From Firmicutes bacterium UBA6113 (GTDB lineage: Bacteria; Bacillota; Clostridia; Tissierellales; Sedimentibacteraceae), in assembly GCA_002422545.1 (NCBI GenBank), contig DIWF01000039.1, positions 10,715 to 74,714 on the forward strand: 64,000 nt of DNA, read 5' to 3'. Positions 32,404 to 41,153 of this stretch are shown here, piece after piece. Numbering within the stretch: position 1 is the first letter of the stretch; the number at the start of each line of letters is the position of its first letter. The notes beneath the pieces are model-generated. The model made no database searches. It was given only the letters and a program-made list of their open reading frames with translations, and was not told where the DNA came from. A program made the translations under genes and the position numbers.

Positions 32404-32437
32404 AAAAGACGATTCTTAATTGAATCGTCTTTTTATT
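32402..32437. terminator. Bidirectional terminator
   Basis: AAAAGACGATTC-TTAATT-GAATCGTCTTTT with flanking A and T runs, shared by the lipid kinase gene (plus) and queT (minus). Confidence 0.9.
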
Positions 32438-32446
32438 TATGATTTA

Positions 32447-32971
32447 CTAATTGATTGAAAGTCTTTCGGTCAAAGCTGAATTTTTCATCACAGCATTTAC
32501 AACCTGTGTTCCTACAAGTGTCACAACCACAAATTCTCCTATTGCCACATACATGGCATTTAACAAGAACGGTGTCTGGAACAGATATGTGAGCTCAAGT
32601 CCAACAAAGACAGCATTTGATATAACAGGTCCCAAACTTGCCAGGTACATTGATTTTCTATTGTAACCAAAAGTTTTTCTTATAGCTGCAATATACAATA
32701 TTGCAACCAGTGTCGCAAATGAACCAACAACAACGTCAATTACCCCCAGAGGGCTTGTGAAGTTAGCCAATATGCATCCAAGAACAAGTCCCAGACCATA
32801 TCTTGGCTCAATAAACGCGAAAAGCACCAATATTTCAGATACTCTAAACTGTACCTGTCCATAGCTCATAAATGCAAAAGCATAAGTAAGCGCTGCATAG
32901 GCTGCCGCTATGAGAGCAGTGTGTGTTAAAAATTTTAAATTGTTTTTTCCATTGTTATTATTTTTTCCCAT
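32447..32971 (-). CDS. queT: QueT-family queuosine-precursor transporter (ECF S component)
   Basis: 174 residues from the ATG at 32971, preceded by AAAGGAGTTTTTTTA; the frame is open upstream through the riboswitch and is not coding there. Five or six membrane segments. The block YGQVQFRVSEILVLFAFIEPRYGLGLVLGCILANFTSPLG is diagnostic for QueT. QueT binds preQ0, preQ1 or queuine and works with the EcfT-EcfA1-EcfA2 module, encoded 2-5 kb upstream on the same strand. A preQ1-I-like aptamer in its leader supports the substrate assignment. Confidence 0.9.
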   Translation of the reverse strand: MGKNNNNGKNNLKFLTHTALIAAAYAALTYAFAFMSYGQVQFRVSEILVLFAFIEPRYGLGLVLGCILANFTSPLGVIDVVVGSFATLVAILYIAAIRKTFGYNRKSMYLASLGPVISNAVFVGLELTYLFQTPFLLNAMYVAIGEFVVVTLVGTQVVNAVMKNSALTERLSIN

Positions 32972-33018
32972 TAAAAAAACTCCTTTCGAATAAAAGATTC
33001 TCGGAGTCACTAAAAAAA

Positions 33019-33053
33019 CCTTGATTTTTAAAGTGGGTGCCAAGAAAACACTT
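33019..33053 (-). ncRNA. preQ1-I-like riboswitch upstream of queT
   Basis: On the minus strand: P1 AAGTG/CACTT, loop 1 TTTT, P2 CTTG pairing with CAAG at the 3' end, loop GCACC, and an A-rich joint TAAAAAT. This is the order and size (34 bases) of preQ1 class I pseudoknots, including the CACC before the second P1 strand. Downstream, GACTCC (near 33003-33008) can pair with GGAGT of the queT ribosome-binding site (32979-32983), suggesting translational control. A strong hairpin GGAGGTTCTG/CAGAATCTCC precedes the aptamer. I assigned it by hand folding, not a model search. Confidence 0.7.
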
Positions 33054-33094
33054 GGAGATTCTGCAAGCAGAACCTCCATTGTATATAATTTTTA

Positions 33095-33484
33095 TTATCT
33101 CTTGCTGAACTGTGAAGCTCTTCTTGCTTTTTTCAAACCGTATTTCTTTCTTTCTTTCATTCTTGAATCTCTAGTTAAGAATCCGGCTTTTTTAAGTATT
33201 GGTCTTAATTCTCCATCTACCTGAAGAAGTGCTCTTGAAATACCGTGTCTGATTGCTCCGGCTTGGCCAGTGTATCCGCCGCCTTTAACATTAACCAATA
33301 CATCATACTGTCCTAATGTGTCAGTAATCACCATTGGTTCTCTAACGATAGTTCTTAAAGTTTCATACTTGATGTAATCTTCCAAATCTCTCTTGTTTAT
33401 ATTGATTTTTCCAGTTCCTGGAACTAATCTTACTCTAGCAATTGCGCTTTTTCTTCTGCCTGTTCCTCTGTATTGTACGTTCAT
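33095..33484 (-). CDS. rpsI: 30S ribosomal protein S9
   Basis: 129 residues. YRGTGRRKSAIARVRLVPGTGKININ at the N-terminus and the C-terminal DSRMKERKKYGLKKARRASQFSKR are both fully conserved; the last Lys-Arg touches P-site tRNA. It follows rplM by 20 bases with GGGAGGAGGACGATTAA as ribosome-binding site. Normal rplM-rpsI pair. Confidence 0.97.
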   Translation of the reverse strand: MNVQYRGTGRRKSAIARVRLVPGTGKININKRDLEDYIKYETLRTIVREPMVITDTLGQYDVLVNVKGGGYTGQAGAIRHGISRALLQVDGELRPILKKAGFLTRDSRMKERKKYGLKKARRASQFSKR

Positions 33485-33504
33485 TTAATCGTCCTCCTCC
33501 CTAA

Positions 33505-33933
33505 TTAAAACTCGTATACTTGTGGTTTCTGAGCTTGGTTTTCATGCTCTGGACCAGCGTATACTTTAAGTTTCTTCAACATTTGTCTTCCAAGGCTGTT
33601 TTTTGGAAGCATTCCTTTTACTGCAAGATAAAGAGGTTGAGTCGGTTTATCCTGGAATAAGTTTCTGTAAGGAGTTTCCTTCAATCCACCTGGATATAGA
33701 GAGTGGTGTCTGTATAATTTCTGATCTAATTTCTTACCTGTCAATACAACTTTTTCAGCATTTACTACTATAACAAAGTCTCCTGTATCAACGCTTGGTG
33801 TATATATTGCTTTATGTTTACCTCTTAAAAGTTTAGCAACTTCAGTTGCGAGTCTACCTAAAGTTTTTCCTTCGGCATCTATAACATACCATGCCCTTTC
33901 AACTTCATTAGGTTTAGCCAAGAAGCTTTTCAT
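33505..33933 (-). CDS. rplM: 50S ribosomal protein L13
   Basis: 142 residues from the ATG at 33933, seven bases after AGGAGG; the open frame continues eight codons upstream across that site and is not used. MKSFLAKPNEVERAWYVIDAEGKTLGRLA and the late block RHSLYPGGLKETPYRNL are conserved. First gene of rplM-rpsI, downstream of truA, with its own promoter and leader. Confidence 0.97.
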   Translation of the reverse strand: MKSFLAKPNEVERAWYVIDAEGKTLGRLATEVAKLLRGKHKAIYTPSVDTGDFVIVVNAEKVVLTGKKLDQKLYRHHSLYPGGLKETPYRNLFQDKPTQPLYLAVKGMLPKNSLGRQMLKKLKVYAGPEHENQAQKPQVYEF

Positions 33934-34041
33934 CTTGTTTCCTCCTGTAATTTTCAATATTAAAATTTGTATATCAATCTATTCAAAAAACCTAACTCCG
34001 GGGCATTGGACCGGTTTTTCTTTGCATTTCATACCTAGGAT
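33934..34041 (-). ncRNA. Candidate L13 leader RNA
   Basis: Between the promoter and the rplM ribosome-binding site the minus strand holds a hairpin CCGG-TCCAATGC-CCCGG with flanking CCTAGG and TTAGG that can pair at a distance. L13 leaders regulate rplM-rpsI in several Firmicutes. The position fits, but I could not match the family consensus with certainty. Confidence 0.45.
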
Positions 34042-34070
34042 ATTTTATATTACCTAGCATTAAATGTCAA
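34042..34070 (-). promoter_or_regulatory. Promoter of rplM-rpsI
   Basis: On the minus strand TTGACA (34065-34070), 17-base spacer, TAAAAT (34042-34047), next to the truA stop. A perfect -35 box. Confidence 0.8.
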
Positions 34071-34078
34071 GACCTTTT

Positions 34079-34822
34079 TTATATTTTATAATTGACACTT
34101 AATAAAAACAAACCTTCCGGTGCTGCTGTTTGTCCCAGAAGGGCTCTTTCTGTTGTTTCAAGGGCATTTTCTATGCATGATGTTTCTTTTAAACCCTTGC
34201 CTACATCAATCAATGTTCCTGCTATTATTCTCACCATGTTATACAGAAATCCGCTTCCTGTCACATAAAGTTTTATGAGATTTCCTTCTCTTTCAATCCT
34301 TGTTTCATATACAGTCCTTACGGTTGTCTTTGCCTGTGAACCGGCTGCCATGAACGCTCTGAAGTCATGAGTGCCCACAATCATCTTAAAAGCTTCCTCC
34401 ATTTTGTCCACATCAAGTATTGAAGGAACAAATGCTGTATAGTTTCTGTAAAAGGGGTTTCCCACTCTGCTGCTGTATATTTGATACATGTATGTCTTGT
34501 CATGAGCGTCAAAGCGTGAATTAAATTCCAATGGAACATCAACACTATCAAGAATGCTTATGTCATGGGGCAAATTTGCATTGAGGGCAATTTTTATTTT
34601 TTGTTCTTCTATTCTTGTGTCAGCCCTGAAGTTTGCTACTTGCCCAAGAGCATGAACTCCGCTGTCAGTCCTTCCGGAGCCTGTGAGTTCTATTTGCTGC
34701 TTCATAACCCTTGAAGCAGCTTTTTCTATTACTTCCTGGATTCCGATGCCGTTTGTCTGCGTCTGCCATCCGTTGTAGTTTGTGCCGTCATAGGCCACAG
34801 TTAATTTAATGTTTCTTACCAT
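34079..34822 (-). CDS. truA: tRNA pseudouridine synthase A
   Basis: 247 residues. Makes pseudouridine at positions 38-40 of tRNA. VAYDGTNYNGWQTQTNGIGIQEVIE is the N-terminal block, and the catalytic Asp is in ELTGSGRTDSGVHALGQVANF near residue 52. VTGSGFLYNMVRIIAGTLIDVGKG is the C-terminal block. Overlaps ecfT by seven bases, the usual order ecfA1-ecfA2-ecfT-truA. Confidence 0.96.
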   Translation of the reverse strand: MVRNIKLTVAYDGTNYNGWQTQTNGIGIQEVIEKAASRVMKQQIELTGSGRTDSGVHALGQVANFRADTRIEEQKIKIALNANLPHDISILDSVDVPLEFNSRFDAHDKTYMYQIYSSRVGNPFYRNYTAFVPSILDVDKMEEAFKMIVGTHDFRAFMAAGSQAKTTVRTVYETRIEREGNLIKLYVTGSGFLYNMVRIIAGTLIDVGKGLKETSCIENALETTERALLGQTAAPEGLFLLSVNYKI

Positions 34823-35613
34823 ATTTTCAATGCGATTACAGCTGCAAAATAAACAATAAAAATAAATGATGCAGCATAATCTCCCTTAGATATTTTCAGC
34901 TGTCTCATGCGTGTTCTGTTTTCTCCGCCTCTGTAACATCTTGCTTCCATTGCCATTGCCAGTTCATCAGCCCTTCTGAATGCACTTATGAACAGCGGCA
35001 CCAAAAGAGGTACCAGATTTTTTGCCCTGCTCATAATGTTTCCGCTTTCAAAATCGGCTCCCCTTGATTTCTGAGCCTTCATTATTTTTTCAGTTTCTTC
35101 CATGAGTGTTGGAATGAAACGAAGTGCTATTGTCATCATCATTGCAAGCTCATGAGCCGGAAGTCCGAACCTTTTAAATGGTTTCAAAAGACTTTCTATA
35201 CCGTCTGTCAGAATAATCGGCGATGTTGTAAGCGTGAGAAGCGATGTGCCCATTATTAAAAGTGTAAGTCTTATGGCCATGAAACCTGCCTGTTTCAAAC
35301 CTTCTTCTGTTACCTTGATAAATCCGACCTGGAAAATTATTCTTCCCGGTGTCATGAGGAGATTGATAACAAATGTTATAATTATTATCATGAGTATGGG
35401 CCTTAAGCCCTTAATTACAAACTTTACAGGCACTTTTGATATTGTAATGGCAGCTGTGAGAAACACAGCAACTATAATATATGTCGAAAAACTGTCAATC
35501 AGGAACAAGGAAACCAAAAATGCCAGAGTGATTATTATTTTAACCCTGGGGTCAAGATCGTGAACAGGTGATTCGACAGGATAATGCTGTCCTATGGTTA
35601 AATTCTTAAACAT
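34816..35613 (-). CDS. ecfT: ECF transporter transmembrane subunit EcfT
   Basis: 265 residues, five or six membrane segments with long cytosolic helices. It couples the two ATPases to exchangeable S components such as QueT. The two coupling-helix motifs are visible: SRGADFESGNIMSRAKNLVPLLVPLF and MEARCYRGGENRTRMRQL, each with the small-Arg-Gly core. N-terminal block YPVESPVHDLDPRVKIIITLAF is typical. Overlaps ecfA2 and truA by a few bases. Confidence 0.94.
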   Translation of the reverse strand: MFKNLTIGQHYPVESPVHDLDPRVKIIITLAFLVSLFLIDSFSTYIIVAVFLTAAITISKVPVKFVIKGLRPILMIIIITFVINLLMTPGRIIFQVGFIKVTEEGLKQAGFMAIRLTLLIMGTSLLTLTTSPIILTDGIESLLKPFKRFGLPAHELAMMMTIALRFIPTLMEETEKIMKAQKSRGADFESGNIMSRAKNLVPLLVPLFISAFRRADELAMAMEARCYRGGENRTRMRQLKISKGDYAASFIFIVYFAAVIALKIW

Positions 35614-36466
35614 AATTCCTCCTCACTTCCTTGAGTATTTCTTCCTTGGCTTCTTCCACAGTGAGTATATCAGGCCTTATGTTAAATCCTCTTTTTCTTA
35701 ATTCATTGACGATTTCTGCCACCTGAGGAACTCCAAGTCCGATTTTTTTAAGTTCTTCAGACTGGGAATAAATTTCCTTTGGAGTTCCCTGCATGTGTAT
35801 TTTGCCCTTGTACAGTACTATTACTCTGTTTACAAGCTTGGCAATGTCTTCCATGCTGTGGGAAACAAGTACAACAGTCACATTTGCTTTTTTGTGAAGT
35901 TTTTTTATCTGTTCGAAAATTTCATTTCTTCCTGCAGGATCAAGACCTGCTGTTGGTTCATCAAGTATGAGATAATCAGGTTTCATTGCCAAAACACCTG
36001 CTATGGCAACTCTTCTTTTTTGTCCTCCTGAAAGGTCAAATGGTGATTCATCCTTTATGCTTTTATAGTTAAACCCCACAAGTTCCAGGGCTTCCTTAAC
36101 TCTTTTTTCTGTTTCTTCTTCTGAAAGGTTTAAATTCATGGGTCCGAAAGCAACATCCTTTGCAACCGTCTCTTCAAACAGCTGGTATTCCGGATACTGA
36201 AAAACCAGGCCAACAGTCTGGCGAATTTTGCTTAATTTTTTCTTGTCTTCTCCTACAACTATGTCATTGACAATTATTTTTCCGTCTGATGGCTTTTCCA
36301 GACCGTTTAAAAGCTGTATGAGCGTAGACTTACCGGATCCAGTGTGTCCGATTACTCCCAGAAAATCCCCTTCCTTTATTTCCAGGTTAATTTCATCAAG
36401 AGCAACGGTCATGAAAGGTGTTCCTTCGCTGTAGATATATTTTATGTTTTCTGCTTTTATTGACAT
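35606..36466 (-). CDS. ecfA2: Energy-coupling factor ATPase EcfA2
   Basis: 286 residues, ABC ATPase. Walker A is GHTGSGKSTL, the Q loop is in VGLVFQYPEYQLFEETV, the signature is LSGGQKRRVAIAG, Walker B is LILDEPTAGLDP and the switch His is in VLVSHSMEDIAK. The C-terminal extension (about 230-286) is typical for EcfA2 and pairs with EcfA1. It overlaps ecfA1 by ten bases, so the two are made in equal amounts. Confidence 0.95.
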   Translation of the reverse strand: MSIKAENIKYIYSEGTPFMTVALDEINLEIKEGDFLGVIGHTGSGKSTLIQLLNGLEKPSDGKIIVNDIVVGEDKKKLSKIRQTVGLVFQYPEYQLFEETVAKDVAFGPMNLNLSEEETEKRVKEALELVGFNYKSIKDESPFDLSGGQKRRVAIAGVLAMKPDYLILDEPTAGLDPAGRNEIFEQIKKLHKKANVTVVLVSHSMEDIAKLVNRVIVLYKGKIHMQGTPKEIYSQSEELKKIGLGVPQVAEIVNELRKRGFNIRPDILTVEEAKEEILKEVRRNYV

Positions 36467-37284
36467 AACAAATCCACCAAATCCTTTACATTTATTATAT
36501 CAGGTGGTATATTAAGACCTTCCTTGGCAAGTTCCTGTGCAAGCTCAGTGACTTGCGGAACATCAAGTCCGAATTTTTTTATTGCTTCAATATTTTTAAA
36601 AACGTCTTTAGGAGTACCATCCAATTTTATATTTCCCTTGTCCATTATTACAACCCTGTCTGCAAGCACTGCCTCATCCATGTAATGGGTTATAAGAAGT
36701 ATTGTCTTGCCCTGAGCGTCCAGTTTCTTCAGTGTGTCCATTACTTCTTTCCTGCCTGAAGGATCAAGCATTGCTGTCGGTTCATCAAGTATTATGCAGT
36801 CAGAATTAAGAGCAAGAACGCCAGCTATGGCAATTCTCTGCTTTTGTCCCCCGGACAACAGATGCGGCGGCCTTTTCCTGTATTCATACATTCCAACGGC
36901 ATTCAAGGCATCATCCACTCTTCTTCTAATTTCAGAAGATTCAACCCCTTGATTTTCAGGTCCGAATGCAATGTCTTCCTCAACAATTGTTGCAACAAGC
37001 TGGTTGTCAGGATTTTGAAAAACCATTCCAGCTGCCTGTCTTATGTCCCAGAGCTTTGAATCATCAGCTGTATCCATTCCCTTGACATAAATTTTTCCTT
37101 CTGTTGGAAGAAGTATGGAATTTATTAATTTTGCCAGAGTTGACTTGCCTGAACCGTTGTGACCGATTATGGCAGTGAACTCGCCTTTTTTGATATTGAG
37201 ACTGCAGCCGTCAACGGCATAGTCCGTATCTTCCTTACTGTATTTAAACTTGACATTTTCAATTTTAATTATGTAATCGTCCAT
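36457..37284 (-). CDS. ecfA1: Energy-coupling factor ATPase EcfA1
   Basis: 275 residues from the ATG at 37284, which lies after AGGTGT; an adjacent ATG at 37287 is equally in frame, and the open frame further upstream is not family-like. Walker A GHNGSGKSTL, Q loop MVFQNPDNQLVATIV, signature LSGGQKQRIAIAG, Walker B IILDEPTAMLDP, switch LLITHYMDEA. In most Clostridia this gene directly follows rplQ; here the radical SAM cassette separates them. It begins the ecfA1-ecfA2-ecfT-truA unit, 131 bases after the end of the cassette. Confidence 0.95.
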   Translation of the reverse strand: MDDYIIKIENVKFKYSKEDTDYAVDGCSLNIKKGEFTAIIGHNGSGKSTLAKLINSILLPTEGKIYVKGMDTADDSKLWDIRQAAGMVFQNPDNQLVATIVEEDIAFGPENQGVESSEIRRRVDDALNAVGMYEYRKRPPHLLSGGQKQRIAIAGVLALNSDCIILDEPTAMLDPSGRKEVMDTLKKLDAQGKTILLITHYMDEAVLADRVVIMDKGNIKLDGTPKDVFKNIEAIKKFGLDVPQVTELAQELAKEGLNIPPDIINVKDLVDLLCQ

Positions 37285-37415
37285 CATACACCTGTATTCA
37301 TTAAATTGTGCGTCACTTCGCATTATGATAATATCATCAATCACATAATTTTACAACAGTAATTTTAATCCCGCAATTCAAACTTAACGTAAAATTGTTT
37401 GAAATTTAAGGAAAT

Positions 37416-38474
37416 CTAAAGCAATCCACATTCAATGTGTTTAGATTTTGTCAGTTCAAAATAAAATTCTTCTGTGAAATCAGCACAGTAAATTTTGCTT
37501 TTGAAATTTATGGTCCTGATTTTTTTATATAGATTATCTGCAGGGTCATCAGAGGAAATTCCTATGACGAACATTTTGTAATTTTTTTTGATAATCTGGG
37601 CTATTTGGTTTAAAAAGCAGCTGTAGTATTCCATATTTCCTTCTAAAGAATAAAAAAAAGAAAGCATGGGGAAATCAAGCTCTTTTCCTTCCTCCGGGAT
37701 TTCTATGTACCCAAGAATTCCAGAAACAAATGAAAATTTCTGAATCATTTTTATTGTCCTTGAATATCCCTTCACTATGTACTGCTTAAATCCTTTTTGG
37801 TTCCACAATGCTCCGAAGGCAAGTATTTCTCCTCTTTTTTCCAAGATGTAACAATCATCAAGACTAAGTCCGTAAAATTCCGTAATATTATTTATGACCG
37901 GTGAAAAATTATATTTCATCCCTTCTCTTCTTAAAAATTGATGAACATTTTCTAGGTCATCACAGTTTATGCTTCTGAAAGTTAAGCCTTTAGGAAGACT
38001 ATTTTTAAATATTTTTGGATTGATTATGTATGTGGTATAATTGCACAAAGGCACCAGCTCAGGAATAAAGCTTCTTTTTTTATAAAACATTTTTTCTGTT
38101 GCTTCATTGCCGGACAAAAAAGAACAAAGATAAATACTTAAGCCTTGTTTTTCAATAAAGTCAACTACATTCATCCAGTTTATCACACCACTATAATCAT
38201 TTCTTTTTCTTATTCCTCCTACATATCCTGCGGTCACACTTTTTCCGTCAACATTGTAACAGCCCGGAATGCAGGCTGCCTGGAACGCAATTTTCCCTTC
38301 CTTGTCCCTTATGATGGCAATTTTTGATTCTTTGTTTTCTTTTTTGTAGGATTCAAAAGCATTTGGCCTTCTTGTATATACTAGTTCAATAATTCCACCG
38401 GATGATTCTGATTCGATTATTTCAAGCATTTCAACGCCGTCTTCTATACCGGCTTCTTCAACCTTGTTTATCAT
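37416..38474 (-). CDS. Tandem GNAT-like acyltransferase of the radical SAM cassette
   Basis: 352 residues. Residues about 25-140 resemble a GNAT domain, with a strand-turn-helix region AAYI-type (VTAGYVGGIRKRNDYSGVINWMNVVDFIEKQGLSIYLCSF) near the acetyl-CoA site. Residues about 165-345 look like a second, weaker copy (LTFRSINCDDLENVHQFLRREG to EEFYFELTKSK). No signal peptide or membrane span. The start overlaps the stop of the preceding radical SAM gene by four bases, so it is the last gene of a coupled six-gene unit. Similar proteins transfer acyl groups to amines; the acceptor here is unknown. The GNAT call is from pattern, without alignment. Confidence 0.6.
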   Translation of the reverse strand: MINKVEEAGIEDGVEMLEIIESESSGGIIELVYTRRPNAFESYKKENKESKIAIIRDKEGKIAFQAACIPGCYNVDGKSVTAGYVGGIRKRNDYSGVINWMNVVDFIEKQGLSIYLCSFLSGNEATEKMFYKKRSFIPELVPLCNYTTYIINPKIFKNSLPKGLTFRSINCDDLENVHQFLRREGMKYNFSPVINNITEFYGLSLDDCYILEKRGEILAFGALWNQKGFKQYIVKGYSRTIKMIQKFSFVSGILGYIEIPEEGKELDFPMLSFFYSLEGNMEYYSCFLNQIAQIIKKNYKMFVIGISSDDPADNLYKKIRTINFKSKIYCADFTEEFYFELTKSKHIECGLL

Positions 38475-39810
38475 ATATTTCCCTCATCCATGTTTTCTCC
38501 AATAGGAATACCAAAGCGTTTGTCCACTTCAAAATGAAAAAGAATGTTTTGATACCAGTACACCATGTTTATGAGAGGTTTCTTTGCGCGCCTTGATAAG
38601 GTGATTCCTCTTTTTAATATGGATAGGAATGTATAATATTTCTTCTTGTAAGTCCTGCAGAGATTTTTAAGCTCCGTATCTGATACAAGCTTCGGCATAA
38701 ATGAGATTGTGCCGAATGTGTATCCTTTTTCAAGCCACCATTTTTCATGGAACAGCCGTCCTTCCTCCAGAAATCGTTCATATGTTTCCGTTCCCGGAAA
38801 AGCCAAAAGATGATTGAAGGCAGTGACAAAAAACTCATGATGATTGCAAAATTCAAGATTCTTTCTGAAGCTTTCTTCATCGTCATAGTCAAAACCAAAT
38901 ACAAAACTTGCATATATGCTTATGCCGCATTTGTGAATTCTTTCAACAAGCTCGTCCCTTTCACCAAGTCGAGTCGACCATGCCTTGTTCATCTGCTCCA
39001 GGTTTTTCGGGTCAATTGATTCAAAACCTATCAAAATCATTTCGCAACCGCTTTTTTTCATTAAATTTAGTATTTCTTCATCACGGGCTATGTCAAGGGT
39101 GATCTGAGTGACCCATATGATTTTAAGTTTTTCTACTTCTTTAAAAAGCTCCCTTGCAAATTCTCTGTCAGAAAAAATGCTGTCATCCACAAAAAAATAA
39201 ATTTTATTGCTGCATATTTTGATTTCTTCCACTATGTCACTTATTTTTCTGTGCATGTAATTTCCGTCGTAATATGAATGTATGGAGCAAAATTCACACA
39301 GGTGGCGGCAGCCTCTTCCTATTTCAACAAGTGAAATTGGAAGGTATTTCTTTTGTTTGTCAGCATAAATGCTTCTGTCCGGAAGATGGTAGTCAAGGAA
39401 CATTCTGCCTTCATATAAATTGCTGAAACTTTTATTTTCAATGTCAGAGAGCACTCCTGCCCACACTTCTTCAGCATTTCCCTTAACCACTATGTCAGCA
39501 TGCTGTAAAACTTCATCTTCTGCCAATGTTGCATGGTATCCTCCCATGACAACTATTTTTCCTCTTTGCTTAAATTTTGCTGCTATTTCATATGCTCTTC
39601 TGGCCGTGTAGGTTTCAACTGTTATTGCCACCACATCGGTTTCACAATCATAATCAATGTTTTCAATGCGGTCGTCAAAAAAATTTCTTTGATATGTTTC
39701 TGGAGTGAGCTTGTTTAAGACTGCAATGGTCAATGGTTCCATGAGCCAGGATTTTAAATATTTTTCATTTTTTTCCTGCCTATTCCAGGCAATACAAATG
39801 TTATTTTCAT
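38471..39810 (-). CDS. B12-binding-type radical SAM protein 4, apparent -1 frameshift near the start
   Basis: Radical SAM motif CRHLCEFC in GRGCRHLCEFCSIHSYYDG, preceded by a cobalamin-domain-like region with VVMGGYHATLAEDE. The C-terminal block WWLEKGYTFGTISFMPK is shared with the paralogues. The longest uninterrupted frame (423 residues) starts at 39742 in WLMEPLTIAVLNKL, has no ribosome-binding site and lacks the first strand. The ATG at 39810, overlapping the previous stop (TGATG), encodes MKITFVLPGIGRKK, which is exactly the missing start, but in another frame. The switch lies at seven A (minus strand, 39768-39774). Eight A, or a -1 slip, would give GRKKNEKYLKSWLMEPL and a protein of about 446 residues. 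This is either slippage, a phase switch, a real mutation or a sequence error. Confidence 0.75.
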
Positions 39811-41153
39811 CATTGTCCGTCCTTGAATCCGAATTTCATTCCTTGTTTTCTGAAAACTTCTTTTTTGAATATTGGATTGTATACCATGTATGTCAAAAGC
39901 TTGTAAGGATTTCTCATGTTTGTTTTAAAATCAAATGCCCTGTAAATTATGGAACTAATAGAATTGTAATTTTTTCTGCACCAAAATGATATTTCCGTAA
40001 GTTCCTCTGCCGACATGTTTTTGGGAATAAACGATGCATAGTTGAACCTGTAATCATGATGAAGCCACCACTTTCCATCATAAAGGAGATTTCCCTGGCA
40101 TAAAAGTTCACTGTAAAGAGGAGTTCCCGGGTATGGCATCAAAATGTTGTATGCAGCAAAGGAAAATTTGTTTTTAAGGGCAAAATTATATGTATCCATG
40201 ATGGAATCAAGCGTATCCGTATCATGGCCCAGAGTGAAGGCAGCCCATATCTGCAGTCCGTATGATTTAAGTATACTGATTGCTTCTTTGTACTGATTGG
40301 CAGCAAAGTCTTTGTTAACTTCTTTTTTCATCACATCAATGCTTTCGGTTTTTATTGATTCAAAACCAACCACAAGGCCCATACAGCCGCTTTTGACCAT
40401 AAGGTCCATGAGATGCTTGTCCTCAAGCATGTCAAGACTTGCCTGACTTACCCATTTTATTTTTAGAGGTATGAGAGCTCGAAACAGTTCCTTGGCTTTT
40501 TCCTTGTTGCCAACAATGTTGTCGTCAACAAAAAATAACACCTTCCTTTCCTGGTTTTTGATTTCTTCAATTACTTCAGAAACATCCCTGCAGTAATGGT
40601 GGTGTCTGAAATATACACTAGAAGCACAAAAGCTGCATGAATTTCTGCATCCCCTGCTAAACTGCAAAAGTGTAATGGGAAGATAGTTTTTTCCTTTGAA
40701 AATATCCCTTCTTGTAATTATTCCTTTCTGAGGAACTGCTACTTCGCTGCAGATATATTCTTCCTTTATATATCCATTTCTCAGATCCTCTATCATTTCT
40801 GTCCACTTGTCTTCTGCATCCCCTATCATAATGCTTGTAGCATGTTCCTTAACCTCACTGGGAAGAAGCATTGCGTGCATTCCTCCCATGAGTACCTTAA
40901 CTCCCCTGTCCATGAACTGGCGGCTTATCTCATAGGATCTTCTTGCAGTGAATGTTTCAACTGTTATGCATACAAGATCTGTTTCTTCATCATAGGGAAT
41001 CACTTCTGCCCTGTCGTCGTACATTACAACTTCTATGTCATGTGGTGTGAGTGCTGCTAGTATTCCAAGCTGCAGTGGCTCCATCCTGCTTTCATCCACA
41101 TACAGACTGTGGCCTCTTCTTCCTATGTTTGGTTTAATCAGCGTAATTTTCAT
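39810..41153 (-). CDS. B12-binding-type radical SAM protein 3
   Basis: 447 residues from the ATG at 41153 (MKITLIKPNIGRRGHS), which matches the paralogues; the frame is open to 41195 inside the preceding gene. N-terminal Rossmann-like domain (VLMGGMHAMLLPSEVKEHA; no DxHxxG), then the radical SAM motif CRNSCSFC in SRGCRNSCSFCASSVYFR near residue 180 and a TIM-barrel part with FFVDDNIVGNKEKAKELF and GLVVGFESIKTESID. The C-terminal domain starts at WWLHHDYRFNYASFIPK. Resembles class B (cobalamin-dependent) radical SAM methyltransferase-type proteins; the substrate is unknown. Overlaps the preceding gene by 20 bases and the next by one base. Confidence 0.88.
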   Translation of the reverse strand: MKITLIKPNIGRRGHSLYVDESRMEPLQLGILAALTPHDIEVVMYDDRAEVIPYDEETDLVCITVETFTARRSYEISRQFMDRGVKVLMGGMHAMLLPSEVKEHATSIMIGDAEDKWTEMIEDLRNGYIKEEYICSEVAVPQKGIITRRDIFKGKNYLPITLLQFSRGCRNSCSFCASSVYFRHHHYCRDVSEVIEEIKNQERKVLFFVDDNIVGNKEKAKELFRALIPLKIKWVSQASLDMLEDKHLMDLMVKSGCMGLVVGFESIKTESIDVMKKEVNKDFAANQYKEAISILKSYGLQIWAAFTLGHDTDTLDSIMDTYNFALKNKFSFAAYNILMPYPGTPLYSELLCQGNLLYDGKWWLHHDYRFNYASFIPKNMSAEELTEISFWCRKNYNSISSIIYRAFDFKTNMRNPYKLLTYMVYNPIFKKEVFRKQGMKFGFKDGQ

